DNA of 64,000 nt from an uncultured Lachnospiraceae bacterium (GTDB lineage: Bacteria; Bacillota; Clostridia; Lachnospirales; Lachnospiraceae), in NCBI GenBank assembly GCA_947625755.1, contig CANQPJ010000001.1:124001-188000 (forward strand). Direction: 5' to 3'. Positions 51,845 to 61,050 of the stretch are shown piece after piece (the stretch's first letter is position 1; every line of letters begins with the position of its first letter). Below the pieces are notes generated by a model that made no database searches, had not been told where the DNA came from, and saw only the letters and a program-made list of their open reading frames with translations. The translations under genes and the position numbers were made by a program.

Positions 51845-52363
51845 TTATAAGAATATTATAGAAATAAACAATCCTGATAATATTCCAAGCGTTTTATATA
51901 ACTTACACTTTTCTTTTTTTTCCTTTTTCAAACCTGCTACAGATACTTCTATTTCTTTTACACACTCGTCAATATTTTTTAACTGTGTTTCTCTGTCCGT
52001 AATTCCCAAATTTCTTCCAAAATCCTTGATAATTTTTATTTCCTCTTTATTTAAGCATGATTCTTTTTTCAAATAATCTGTCACACTATTATCCCATGCC
52101 TCCCGCAAGGAAATTTTTTTATATTTATATTCCCTGACAACTCCCCTGAAAAATTTCATTACATTTTTGCTGCCCACATCAATATTTTCTAATGCTTCGC
52201 AAATACTTGAATTATTATGCTTAATTTCTCCCCTCAATATGAGTAATGCCTTTTTCAGACATTCCAGACAGTGAATCCGTTCTATGTAATCCTCACACAG
52301 AGAAAATCCCATCAGCGTTCCGGTGATAATCAGAACAGTAATTCCTATTATTTTTAACAACAT
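51845..52363 (-). CDS. spoIIIAB: Stage III sporulation protein AB
   Basis: 172 residues, a membrane helix at each end with a helical soluble part between. Pieces: IERIHCLECLKKALLILRGEIKHNNS-like stretch, FGRNLGITDRETQLKNID, and a C-terminal LGILSGLFISIIFL helix. It is related in fold to type II secretion GspF-like parts. It overlaps the end of spoIIIAA by 10 bases. Confidence 0.9.
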   Translation of the reverse strand: MLLKIIGITVLIITGTLMGFSLCEDYIERIHCLECLKKALLILRGEIKHNNSSICEALENIDVGSKNVMKFFRGVVREYKYKKISLREAWDNSVTDYLKKESCLNKEEIKIIKDFGRNLGITDRETQLKNIDECVKEIEVSVAGLKKEKKEKCKLYKTLGILSGLFISIIFL

Positions 52364-53193
52364 ATGTATTCACCTATTCCTTTTATGATAATTTTTGTTG
52401 CAAACATAGAAAACATTTTTTCTCCTAGTTTTTCCCTCACATCTTTTATATTTTTTCCATGTATTGTAGCTATAACTTTTACACCGCTTATATCCGCATA
52501 TTCCAATGCGTTTTTGTCAGCATCACCGCCAATTTCATCCACAGCGATAATTGTGGGAGCCATAGCGCGGATTGCCATTATAATTCCTTCCGCTTTAGAA
52601 CAATTACTTATTACATCTGTCCGCATACCCAGATCTATCGTTGGAACTCCCTTATAACATCCGCCTATTTCGTTTCTTTCATCTATAACACATATGCTTG
52701 TCCCCTGATATTTATTACTAATATTTCTTATCATATCTCTTAAAAGTGTGGTCTTTCCAAGTGCGGGCGGAGAAATAATCAGAATATTTTCCAATTCTTT
52801 CTCTCCTAACTGTTCCATTATTTTATTGCTGCATCCATCAATAAAATGTCTTACTCTGAAATTTAAAAATCTGATATTTTTTACAGCCATTGATTTATCA
52901 CTTTGCAGAGTCATATACCCGCCCACACCAATTCTATGTCCTCCGGGCACTGTAATATATCCCTCTATCAGATTTTCCTCATACGCATATGCGGAGTATT
53001 CCGTCGCTCTGTTAAAACTGTCTTTAATATCTCTTTCACATACAACACAGTTCATAATCATCTGTTCGCCAAATGATGTGTTTATAACAAGTGGTTCGTT
53101 AATACGCATCCTGATTTCATAAATGTCACATTCTTTATACTGTGCTACAGCTTGTCTTATTCTTTCGTTGAAATAATCCAATACACTCTTCAT
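52354..53193 (-). CDS. spoIIIAA: Stage III sporulation protein AA (ATPase)
   Basis: 279 residues. It is the cytoplasmic secretion-type ATPase thought to energise the SpoIIIA-SpoIIQ channel. Walker A is IISPPALGKTTLLRDMIRN; the Asp box is ICVIDERNEIGGCY; Walker B is PTIIAVDEIGG. It is the first gene of the eight-gene operon AA-AH, all members present and intact, and lies behind a SigmaE-like promoter. ATG 53193 follows AGAGGTGG. Confidence 0.95.
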   Translation of the reverse strand: MKSVLDYFNERIRQAVAQYKECDIYEIRMRINEPLVINTSFGEQMIMNCVVCERDIKDSFNRATEYSAYAYEENLIEGYITVPGGHRIGVGGYMTLQSDKSMAVKNIRFLNFRVRHFIDGCSNKIMEQLGEKELENILIISPPALGKTTLLRDMIRNISNKYQGTSICVIDERNEIGGCYKGVPTIDLGMRTDVISNCSKAEGIIMAIRAMAPTIIAVDEIGGDADKNALEYADISGVKVIATIHGKNIKDVREKLGEKMFSMFATKIIIKGIGEYICC

Positions 53194-53213
53194 GCTCCAC
53201 CTCTCTTTATGAA

Positions 53214-53241
53214 AATATATGTGTTCAAAAAAATAATATTC
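53214..53241 (-). promoter_or_regulatory. SigmaE-like promoter of the spoIIIA operon
   Basis: On the minus strand GAATATT, 13 bases, CATATATT, close to the SigmaE pattern (-35 ATATT, -10 CATACA-T). It lies 20 bp before the spoIIIAA start. SigmaE control of spoIIIA is established in B. subtilis. Confidence 0.55.
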
Positions 53242-53243
53242 TA

Positions 53244-53272
53244 TTTACTTTTTTTTATGATTACAGTAAAAT
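53244..53272 (+). promoter_or_regulatory. Probable SigmaA-type promoter of the deacetylase gene
   Basis: TTTACT, 17 bases, TAAAAT, 47 bp before the start codon; it stands back to back with the spoIIIA promoter. Confidence 0.45.
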
Positions 53273-53319
53273 TAAAATAGTTATGTAAAGTAATTTATAA
53301 GAAAAAGAAGGTTCTTGAT

Positions 53320-54594
53320 ATGAAAAAAAATAAACTTATTTTTACATTATTTCACACATTCATTATATTTATCTGTGGCGTATGTATTGCGGCTTCCTGT
53401 AATCAGCACAGCTTAAATGCCAGCGAAGCCCCGACAGCCGATACACCAAATAATTTACAGTATAATCCAATTACAAAAATTACTTTGGCGCAAAAATCTA
53501 TCAGTATTACAAAGGGTAAAAAAACTGCTATCAAGGCAGTGATTACATATGGAAAAAACACAGATTTGGAAAATGAACTGTATGAATGGAAAAGTAAAGA
53601 CACAAATATTGCTACAATAAGCAAAACCGGAATTATCCGGGCAAAAAAAGCGGGAAAAACATACATTATATGTTCCAGCAAATCCGGAAATGTCAAAGCC
53701 AGATGTAAAATAACAGTGCGCGAACCCTACAATAAAGTAACCTCTATTAAAATAAAAACTTCCCATATTCAATTAGGAAAAAAAGATACCAGAATTATTA
53801 AGCCTGTAATTACTTATGGGAAATCAACAAAATATGCCAACGAGCCGGTTACATGGAGCAGTATGAATAATAAAATTGCAACTGTTAAAAACGGCACTGT
53901 AAAGGGTAAGAAAAACGGAACAACATATATCAAAGTAAAATCAAAATATACAAACAAAATGGCAAAAGTAAAAGTAACTGTCAAAAAAACAAAATATATT
54001 GCTTTTACGTTTGATGATGGTCCCGGCAATTATACAGACAAATTATTAACCTCTTTGAATAAATATCACAGTAAAGCAACATTCTTTGTTCTGGGAAACA
54101 GACTAAATACATACAAAAAAGAATTAAAACGTGCATTTGACCTTGGAATGGAAATCGGAAGCCATACATGGGATCATAAAAATTTAAATACACTTTCAAA
54201 ATCCGCAGTAAAAAGTGAAATATCAAAAACAAAAAAAGAGAGCAAAAAAATTATTGGTGAATATCCAACTCTTTTAAGACCACCATATGGAAACTTTAAT
54301 AAAAATGTATCCAAGAATGCAGGCGTACCAATGATATACTGGTCGGTGGATACTGAAGACTGGAAACACAGAAATACAAAATATGTTTCTAAATACATAT
54401 TAAGTCATTCCCATGATGGAGAAATCATATTATTACATGATATTCACTCTACTTCTGTTGACGGTTTTATCAAGGCGCTTCCTACATTGAAGAAAAAGGG
54501 ATTTGAACTTGTTACAGTCAGTGAATTGTACCAAATCAAAGGAAAAAAATTAAAAAATGGCAAAATGTATTATGGTCCTAACCGGGATAAATAA
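53320..54594 (+). CDS. Big2-linked polysaccharide deacetylase (NodB homology)
   Basis: 424 residues. A signal sequence ends in AASC, a possible but not ideal lipobox. Two lysine-rich Big2 domains (about 45-135 and 140-222) precede a CE4 NodB domain (about 225-410). All five CE4 motifs are present: TFDDGP, the zinc-binding SHTWDH, RPPYG, DTEDW and LLHDIH. CE4 enzymes remove N-acetyl groups from peptidoglycan or chitin-like glycans; peptidoglycan is the likely substrate because the Big2 part can hold it in the wall. It is divergent from spoIIIAA and followed by the 74-bp repeat array. Confidence 0.88.
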   Translation: MKKNKLIFTLFHTFIIFICGVCIAASCNQHSLNASEAPTADTPNNLQYNPITKITLAQKSISITKGKKTAIKAVITYGKNTDLENELYEWKSKDTNIATISKTGIIRAKKAGKTYIICSSKSGNVKARCKITVREPYNKVTSIKIKTSHIQLGKKDTRIIKPVITYGKSTKYANEPVTWSSMNNKIATVKNGTVKGKKNGTTYIKVKSKYTNKMAKVKVTVKKTKYIAFTFDDGPGNYTDKLLTSLNKYHSKATFFVLGNRLNTYKKELKRAFDLGMEIGSHTWDHKNLNTLSKSAVKSEISKTKKESKKIIGEYPTLLRPPYGNFNKNVSKNAGVPMIYWSVDTEDWKHRNTKYVSKYILSHSHDGEIILLHDIHSTSVDGFIKALPTLKKKGFELVTVSELYQIKGKKLKNGKMYYGPNRDK

Positions 54595-54602
54595 ATTATG
54601 GC

Positions 54603-54880
54603 AAATCCATGATGAGTGAGAATGAATTACATATATTATTTACAAAACAAGCCAAATATATATGTAAATTCTTGAAATATCCATAATCGGTAAGAATGAA
54701 TTACATATATTTTTTACAAAAGAAGCCAGATATATATGTAAATTCTTGGAAAATTCATAATCAGTGAGAATCAATTACATATATTTTTTACAATGCAAGC
54801 TAGATATATATGTAAATTCTCGGCAAATCCATAGCTGGTGAAAATATATTACATATTCATGTAAAGGTCGTCTTTGGTAC
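54603..54880. repeat. 74-bp tandem repeat of palindromic hairpins, about 3.7 copies
   Basis: The landmark AATGAATTACAT and its variants occur at 54621, 54695, 54769 and 54843, a spacing of exactly 74 each time. Each of the first three units contains GAATTACATATAT and, about 30 bases on, ATATATATGTAAATTC, which pair as a hairpin. The fourth unit has a shortened, changed second half. Units differ by several substitutions, so the array is not brand new. From its end to 55034 I see no supported gene: a minus-strand frame of 85 codons (54775-55032) lacks a ribosome binding site. Confidence 0.85.
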
Positions 54881-55034
54881 AGTATGTAAAATTCCTCACT
54901 ACCAAATACGTTCCTCGTTAGTGAATTATAATGGGCGGAAGGAATATCAAAAAAATCGTATTTCATACTGTCAGTAACCTGCGGTACAGATTTGCATACA
55001 TTTTTAAGAAATAAATACATAGCCGTTTCCATTT

Positions 55035-55095
55035 AAAATAAAACCTTGTATCATACGGGTTATTCATTTTCCCGAATGATACAAGGTTTTATTTT
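55035..55095 (-). terminator. Terminator of the fru-pts operon
   Basis: AAAATAAAACCTTGTATCAT pairs with ATGATACAAGGTTTTATTTT, one mismatch, then CGGG/CCCG, around an A/T loop. It lies 66 bp after the ptsI stop and runs into T-rich sequence. Confidence 0.85.
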
Positions 55096-55160
55096 ATTGA
55101 AACTGTATTAACCGATGTACAGGGCGTTGCAATTTTTTTAACCGATTGCCAAAAGTACAT

Positions 55161-56861
55161 CTAAATAACGGTTTTTAAATAATCATGTACCGACTGTTCG
55201 GTATCAAGCTCCGCCACTTTTTCCGTAACTCTATCTGCTTTTTGTTTGGTCCAACTTGAAATACATTTTCTTACTTTTAATACGGACGGAGGTGAAACGC
55301 TAAACTCGGTAAGTCCGTATGATATAAGCAGGGGAATCATCATCGGATCGGAAGCAGCCTCTCCGCACATACCAACCGGTATATTATTGTCCCTTGCACA
55401 TTTTATTATATGTTTTATCATTCTTAACACACTCGGCTGAAACACACTGTACAGATAAGAAACATCAGTGTTGCCCCTGTCACATGACATAGTGTATCCT
55501 GTAAGATCATTTGTTCCTATACTGAAAAAATCTGCTTCTTTGGCAAGTATATCTGCAATAACAGCCGCAGATGCGGTTTCGACCATTATACCAACCTTTA
55601 TGTTTTCATCAAAATCCGTACCGCTTGATTTAAGCTCTGATTTTACCTCTTCAATCAATGCTTTTCCTTCCCTGAATTCTTCAATACAGGTGATAAGGGG
55701 AAACATAACACTAATATTGCCGAATGAACTTGCTCTCAATACAGCTCTTAATTGAGTTTTAAAAATATCACGATTTTTAAGGCAATATCTTATTGCACGA
55801 AATCCCATAAAAGGATTGGCTTCTTTTTTCAGTCCCATATAGGGAATGTCCTTATCTCCGCCTATATCGAGCGTTCTTATGACAAGCGGCTTTCCTTTTA
55901 ATATAAGAGCTGCTTTTTTATAAGCCTTGAACTGTTCCTCCTCGGTAGGTAATGAGGTTTTATTCATAAACAAAAACTCTGTTCTGAAAAGACCTACGCC
56001 CTCGCCGTCAAATTTAACAGCTTGTGCCGCATCGTCAGGCTCACCTATATTACAAACAAGCTGATATATTTCTCCGTCGGCAGAAATTGTGGCTTTACCT
56101 CGGAAGCTTTCAAGCGCTTTTTTCTCACGCATTAACTGTTCACGTTTTGCATTATAGTGTTCAAGTTGTGCATTGTCGGGAAAATCCAATACTTCTCCCT
56201 TATTTCCATCAATTATGACGGTATCTCCGTTTTTTAAAACATTTAACAAATCGGGAACGCCCATAACGGCAGGTATTTCCAAAATTCTTGCAAGAATTGC
56301 ACTATGTGAAGTCGTACCGCCCATCTCCGTAATAATTCCTGCTATGTTCTCCCGATTTATTCCTGCAACCATTGACGGGGTAAGCTCTTTGACGGCAAGT
56401 ATCGTATCCTTTGGAGCATCGCCTATATTTACCTCCTCAATTCCGAGAAGGATTTTCATGACACCCGTCTTTATGTCACGAATATCGGCGGCTCTTTGTT
56501 TCGTCAATTCATCATCTGCTGATGAGAAAATATTTATAAACATATCGCAGATTTTTTCAAATGCAGCTTCGGCACAATGTCCGTCATTTATGAGCTTTTC
56601 TATTTCGCCGATAAGATACGGATCTTTTACTATACTGATATGACCAAGTATAATTTCCGCATCTGCTTCACCTGCGGTTACCTTAAGTGCATCAGCCTGT
56701 TTTTGCGCATTCTGGCAGAAATGCTCGACAGCGCTGTTAAGACGTTCTTTTTCGCTCTTAATATCAGTCACTTTTTTAGGTGTATATTCAAGTGAACTTT
56801 CTTCAATAACAAGTATCTTTCCTATTCCAATACCGTCTGAAACACCTGTTCCTTTGAGCAT
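55161..56861 (-). CDS. ptsI: PTS enzyme I (PEP-protein phosphotransferase)
   Basis: 566 residues. It takes phosphate from phosphoenolpyruvate and passes it to HPr. The swivelling domain has the phospho-His in GGTTSHSAILARILEIPAVMG. The PEP-binding barrel has DIGGDKDIPYMGLKKEANPFMGFRAIR, FFSIGTNDLTGYTM and PVGMCGEAASDP. ATG 56861, eight bases after AGGAGG, is chosen over a GTG at 56870. It is the last gene of the fructose operon, so this cassette supplies its own phosphate chain. Confidence 0.94.
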   Translation of the reverse strand: MLKGTGVSDGIGIGKILVIEESSLEYTPKKVTDIKSEKERLNSAVEHFCQNAQKQADALKVTAGEADAEIILGHISIVKDPYLIGEIEKLINDGHCAEAAFEKICDMFINIFSSADDELTKQRAADIRDIKTGVMKILLGIEEVNIGDAPKDTILAVKELTPSMVAGINRENIAGIITEMGGTTSHSAILARILEIPAVMGVPDLLNVLKNGDTVIIDGNKGEVLDFPDNAQLEHYNAKREQLMREKKALESFRGKATISADGEIYQLVCNIGEPDDAAQAVKFDGEGVGLFRTEFLFMNKTSLPTEEEQFKAYKKAALILKGKPLVIRTLDIGGDKDIPYMGLKKEANPFMGFRAIRYCLKNRDIFKTQLRAVLRASSFGNISVMFPLITCIEEFREGKALIEEVKSELKSSGTDFDENIKVGIMVETASAAVIADILAKEADFFSIGTNDLTGYTMSCDRGNTDVSYLYSVFQPSVLRMIKHIIKCARDNNIPVGMCGEAASDPMMIPLLISYGLTEFSVSPPSVLKVRKCISSWTKQKADRVTEKVAELDTEQSVHDYLKTVI

Positions 56862-56902
56862 ATTTATCACCTCCTATTTATTTTTACAAAGCAAATGGTC
56901 GT

Positions 56903-57166
56903 TTATTCTCCAAAGCCGCTTTCAATAAGACTGCCGGCTTCTGAAAGTGCTTCGTTTTCGCCCTCGCCGTCGCATATAAGTTCTATCTCACTTCCGCACT
57001 TCATACAGGCTGCCATTAAATTAAGCGTGCTTTTGGCATTGTAGTTGTTGCCGTTGAAATTTATCGTTACATTGCATGGATATTTTCCCATAGCCGCGGA
57101 AAATAACGAGGCTGGACGCATATGAAAACCTTGAGCGTTTGAGATTGTAAATTTTTTCGTGATCAT
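56903..57166 (-). CDS. ptsH: HPr-like phosphocarrier protein
   Basis: 87 residues. It accepts phosphate from enzyme I on His15 (AQGFHMRPASLF) and donates it to the EIIA of FruA. The regulatory Ser46 is kept (NAKSTLNLMAACM), but the usual IMGVMSLG after it is replaced, and two cysteines appear. The region that HPr kinase and CcpA read in Firmicutes HPr is therefore unusual. It may serve only this operon. It lies between fruA and ptsI. Confidence 0.88.
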   Translation of the reverse strand: MITKKFTISNAQGFHMRPASLFSAAMGKYPCNVTINFNGNNYNAKSTLNLMAACMKCGSEIELICDGEGENEALSEAGSLIESGFGE

Positions 57167-57215
57167 AATAATTACTCCTTTTGATTTAATTATTGAAAAT
57201 GAAGAAAATCATTTT

Positions 57216-59192
57216 TTATATTTCATTAAGTTCTTTTTTCGGGCGTTTGAGAATTGCTAAAAGAAACATTCCCACAACAGATCCTATAATTAAGGATACG
57301 AAGTACATCAGAGGATTTCCTATTGTTGCAATTACGAAAATTCCTCCGTGCGGAGCCATAAGGGTACAACCGAAGAGCCATGAAAGACCTCCTGCAACAG
57401 CGGCACCCAATGCACATGCAGGAATTACCTTCAGCGGATATGAAGCGGCGTAGGGAATCGCACCTTCGGTTACAAACGAAAGCCCCATAATATAATTGAC
57501 AATACCGCTCTTTCTCTCATCAGCAGACCATCTGTTTTTAAAGAATGTTGTTGAAAGTGCGATAACTATCGGTGGAACCATACCGCCTATCATTACAGAT
57601 GCCATTATCTGCCAGCACACCTGTTGAACGTTAGGATCTGTGACAGATGCTGCAGTTGTAAGCATACCCGTTCCGAATACATAAGCGGCTTTATTAAACG
57701 GTCCTCCCATATCTATCGACATCATCGCACCGAGAATACAACCGAGAAGTATTCCAAAATTATTATCGCTAAGCCAAGTAAGACCATTATTAAGACCTGT
57801 ATTTATAATACCCATTATTGGATTTACTGCACACATCATTACTCCGACAATTCCAAGACCTGATAGCGGGTAAATAAGAACCGGTTTGATACCCTCAAGA
57901 GCAGAAGGCATCTTATCGCAAAGCCTTTCAAAACACTTCATGATATAACCGGCAAGAAATCCGGCAAGTAACGCCCCTAAAAATCCGGATGGTACGGTTT
58001 CAGCCGCGGCAGGGTCGGTGAATGTGGAGCCGTTTGAGGCAAGAAGTCCTCCGACAATTCCTACAAGAATACCAGGGCGGTCGGCAATGGACATAGCAAT
58101 AAATCCTGAAAGTATCGGGAGCATAAAGTTAAACGCATATCCGCCTATGCTTTTAAACCATGCTGCCGCAGGCGTTACCGTGCCGAATGCCTTGTTCCCG
58201 GCTGCTTCAACTCCGTTTGCCGAATCTATAAGAAAAGCTATTGCTATAAATATTCCTCCTGCAACGACAAATGGCAGCATATGGGATACACCATTCATAA
58301 GGTGCTTATAAATTTTTCTTCCAATACTTTCATCGTTATTGTTCGGAGCAGACTCATTGGCTTTTTGATTTGAGTGAAAAACAGGTGCTTTTTTATCGAC
58401 GATTATGTTGATTAATTCTTCAGGTTTATTTATCCCATCCGCAACCTTGGTTGTATAAACGGGTTTTCCATCAAATCTCGCAGTTTCCACACTTTTATCC
58501 GCTGCAATAATAATTCCGTCACATTCTGCGATTTCTTGAGCCGTCAGTACATTTTTTGCTCCGCCTGAACCATTCGTTTCAACTTTAATTGTTATGCCCA
58601 TTTTTTCTCCTGCTTTTTCAAGAGCCTCTGCAGCCATATAGGTATGAGCTATTCCCGTAGGACAAGCTGTTACAGCGAGAACTCTAAACGTGCTGTCTGA
58701 AGTTTCGGCATTTTTCTCTTTGTTTTCTTCAGGGTATTTTTCACTTTCCTTTTCATCAATAAGTTTAAGAAATTCTTCCGAAGTTTTTGCCTTTTTCAAT
58801 TTTGCTGTAAATTCCTCGTCCATCAGCATCTGCATCAGCCTTGCAAGAACTTCAAGATGGACATCGCCGTCCGTGGTTGCTGCAATCATAAATAAAAGTT
58901 CACACTTTTCCCCATCAGGAGCATCGTAATCTACGCCGTCAGGCACAGTTATAGCGGCAAGCGAAGGTTTTTTTACCGAACTGCTTTTAGCGTGGGGAAT
59001 CGCAATTCCCATGCCGATTGCCGTTGTACCCATTTCCTCTCTTTTAATAATTCCCTCACGGTAAGCGGCTATGTCATTCAAATTACCGCTTTTGCTGTGC
59101 AGTGAAATAAGGCTTTCGATAGCCGACGCTTTGTCTTTTACTGACACTCCGATTTCAATGCTTTGTTTGCTTAAAAGATCTGTAATTCTCAT
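57216..59192 (-). CDS. fruA: PTS fructose transporter, EIIA-EIIB-EIIC fusion
   Basis: 658 residues. It imports fructose and phosphorylates it to fructose 1-phosphate. The EIIA domain (1-150) has the phospho-His in GIAIPHAKSSSVKKP. The EIIB domain (about 170-265) has the phospho-Cys in VTACPTGIAHTYMAAEAL. The EIIC membrane part (about 290-650) has GGPFNKAAYVFGTGM and APHGGIFV. It starts 18 bp after fruK. The ABC domain order is the usual one for FruA of Gram-positives. Confidence 0.95.
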   Translation of the reverse strand: MRITDLLSKQSIEIGVSVKDKASAIESLISLHSKSGNLNDIAAYREGIIKREEMGTTAIGMGIAIPHAKSSSVKKPSLAAITVPDGVDYDAPDGEKCELLFMIAATTDGDVHLEVLARLMQMLMDEEFTAKLKKAKTSEEFLKLIDEKESEKYPEENKEKNAETSDSTFRVLAVTACPTGIAHTYMAAEALEKAGEKMGITIKVETNGSGGAKNVLTAQEIAECDGIIIAADKSVETARFDGKPVYTTKVADGINKPEELINIIVDKKAPVFHSNQKANESAPNNNDESIGRKIYKHLMNGVSHMLPFVVAGGIFIAIAFLIDSANGVEAAGNKAFGTVTPAAAWFKSIGGYAFNFMLPILSGFIAMSIADRPGILVGIVGGLLASNGSTFTDPAAAETVPSGFLGALLAGFLAGYIMKCFERLCDKMPSALEGIKPVLIYPLSGLGIVGVMMCAVNPIMGIINTGLNNGLTWLSDNNFGILLGCILGAMMSIDMGGPFNKAAYVFGTGMLTTAASVTDPNVQQVCWQIMASVMIGGMVPPIVIALSTTFFKNRWSADERKSGIVNYIMGLSFVTEGAIPYAASYPLKVIPACALGAAVAGGLSWLFGCTLMAPHGGIFVIATIGNPLMYFVSLIIGSVVGMFLLAILKRPKKELNEI

Positions 59193-59210
59193 AATTAACC
59201 CTCCTTAAAA

Positions 59211-60122
59211 TTATTTTGAATTGAGTAAATTCAGTATTTCGTTGATTTTTTCTCTTGTGGCAAGTCCTCTTGAAAAGGCAGTTGCATTTCCGCAGGCTGT
59301 GCCAAGCATAAATGCATAAGAATAATCATTTGTTTGTTCATATCCTGCAATAAAACCTGCTACCATTGAGTCACCGGAACCGACAGTACTTATTACCTTT
59401 TTGTCAATTACACCGGATTTGTATTTGTGTCCTGTTTCATCGAATAATACCGCACCGTCGCTGCCGAGAGAAACTATGACGTTTCTTGCTCCCATTCTTT
59501 TTAATTCGCATACATATTTTTCGATGTCACTATTGCTTTTTATATCAGTATTGAATATTTCGGATAATTCCTGCTTATTCGGTTTTATCAAAAACGGTCT
59601 GTATTTCAGCGAATCTGTAAGAAGCTTTTTGGTGGCATCGATTACGATGCGGACATTGCGCCCTTCCAATCTTTTTAGTATTTTTTCATACGAATTTGGC
59701 GGAAGGGTGTTCGGTATGCTACCCGCAATAACTATCGTATCTCCGTCCTCAATCATATCTGTCTTTTTTAAAAGTGTTTCAAATTCTTCCTCACTGATGT
59801 TCGGTCCCTGGCAATTGATTTCGCTTTCCTCTTTTGCTTTCAGTTTAATATTTATTCTTGAAATACCGTCTTTTAGTCTTATAAAATCAGTTTGAATCCC
59901 CTTCAGATGCAAATCATCTTCGATAGCTTTTCCGGTAAATCCTGCCGTAAAACCTATGGCTTTATTTTCAATGCCAAGTTCGGAAAGTATGCAGGATACA
60001 TTTATTCCCTTTCCTCCGATGTGGTATTCCTCACAAATTGTCCGGTTTGTAATTCCCGGTATAAAGCTGTCAAGTCGGACGGTATAGTCGATGGAAGGAT
60101 TTAATGTAACTGTGTATATCAT
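59211..60122 (-). CDS. fruK: 1-phosphofructokinase
   Basis: 303 residues. A PfkB-family kinase that turns fructose 1-phosphate into fructose 1,6-bisphosphate. The N-terminus is MIYTVTLNPSIDYTVRL, the substrate loop EYHIGGKGINVSCIL, and the ATP and base site STVGSGDSMVAGFIAGY with the catalytic Asp. The start at 60122 overlaps the fruR stop as ATGA, after GGAGGTGG. Tagatose-6-phosphate kinase is the family alternative; the fruA neighbour decides for fructose. Confidence 0.93.
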   Translation of the reverse strand: MIYTVTLNPSIDYTVRLDSFIPGITNRTICEEYHIGGKGINVSCILSELGIENKAIGFTAGFTGKAIEDDLHLKGIQTDFIRLKDGISRINIKLKAKEESEINCQGPNISEEEFETLLKKTDMIEDGDTIVIAGSIPNTLPPNSYEKILKRLEGRNVRIVIDATKKLLTDSLKYRPFLIKPNKQELSEIFNTDIKSNSDIEKYVCELKRMGARNVIVSLGSDGAVLFDETGHKYKSGVIDKKVISTVGSGDSMVAGFIAGYEQTNDYSYAFMLGTACGNATAFSRGLATREKINEILNLLNSK

Positions 60123-60868
60123 TGAGCCACCTCCCTTATTACGGTTTTGTCGGAAAATTCGTCGCAAAGAAGTTTGTCGGTTATGATACAGCATTTTTTC
60201 AGAGGAGCAAATGTAATAGGGAATACTTTGCGGAATTTACTGTGGTCAGCAAGTACAAAGGAAAGATAGCTTTTTTCTACTGCTTTTTCCTTAATCATGC
60301 CTTCCTCAATATCGGGAGTTGTAAATCCCGCTTGTATATCTATACCGTTTGTTCCTATAAATGCCTTTGTGAAATTATAATTTGACAGGCTTTTTATACT
60401 TTCAGTCCCTATCACTGCCGCTGTTACCGCTTTGATTCTGCCTGCTGTGATATATGCGTTAAGTCCTTTTGCCAGGAGTTTCTGCGCATGGATTATTCCG
60501 TTTGTGACAAATACAGCTTTTGTATTTTCAATAAAATCTATCATTCGTGCCGTAGTCGTTCCAGCGTCAATATAAACGAAATCTTCATCGTTAATCAAAG
60601 TCGCAGCATATTTTGCTATACTGCTTTTTTCATCGGGCATCAATATTTCACGAGTCGGGACTGCCTGTTCGGAAACACCTTCCGTTGGTTTTACGGAAAC
60701 CGCACCTCCAAATACTTTTTTTAGCTGTCCTGCATCGTCAAGGGTATTCAGATCACGGCGAACGGTAGATTCTGAAGTATTAAGTATTTCCGAAAGCTCT
60801 GTTACCGTAATTGAACCACGACTGTTCAATAAATTTAGTATTCTTCGATGTCTTTCTGAAGTAAGCAT
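60119..60868 (-). CDS. fruR: DeoR-family regulator of the fructose operon
   Basis: 249 residues. The N-terminal HTH (about 1-58, RHRRILNLLNSRGSITVTELSEILNTSESTVRRDL) is followed by a sugar-phosphate-sensing domain with YIDAGTTTARMIDF. FruR of this type commonly represses fruRKA until fructose 1-phosphate appears. ATG 60868, nine bases after AGGAGG, is preferred to a TTG at 60874. It is first in the operon, so it probably controls itself. Confidence 0.9.
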   Translation of the reverse strand: MLTSERHRRILNLLNSRGSITVTELSEILNTSESTVRRDLNTLDDAGQLKKVFGGAVSVKPTEGVSEQAVPTREILMPDEKSSIAKYAATLINDEDFVYIDAGTTTARMIDFIENTKAVFVTNGIIHAQKLLAKGLNAYITAGRIKAVTAAVIGTESIKSLSNYNFTKAFIGTNGIDIQAGFTTPDIEEGMIKEKAVEKSYLSFVLADHSKFRKVFPITFAPLKKCCIITDKLLCDEFSDKTVIREVAQ

Positions 60869-60889
60869 TTTCAATCACCTCCTGATTAT

Positions 60890-60917
60890 ATTATAGTTCA
60901 AACTCTTTCAAAGTCAA
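60890..60917 (-). promoter_or_regulatory. Promoter of fruR-fruK-fruA-ptsH-ptsI with candidate direct-repeat operator
   Basis: On the minus strand TTGACT, 16 bases, TATAAT. The spacer contains TTTGAA twice, ten bases apart, a possible site for the DeoR-type regulator. The remaining 130 bp to fbp are very A/T-rich, with no further clear element. Confidence 0.65.
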
Positions 60918-61050
60918 GCATAAATATTCAATTATTTTCAAATTTATCAAAAATTTCATAATTTATTCATATTTATTGCTTATAACATAATTAAATAATC
61001 AAATTTAATCAATATATTATTTAGTATACTCATTTGATTGGAGGAATATT

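Noticed and set aside
54775-55032. Minus-strand reading frame of 85 codons between the repeat array and the fru-pts terminator
   Set aside because: It starts directly after the terminator hairpin, has no ribosome binding site, ends inside the tandem repeats, and resembles no protein I know. It could be the worn end of a lost gene, but I cannot support that.
60919-61050. Possible regulatory RNA before fbp
   Set aside because: The stretch is almost pure A/T and shows no stable helix.
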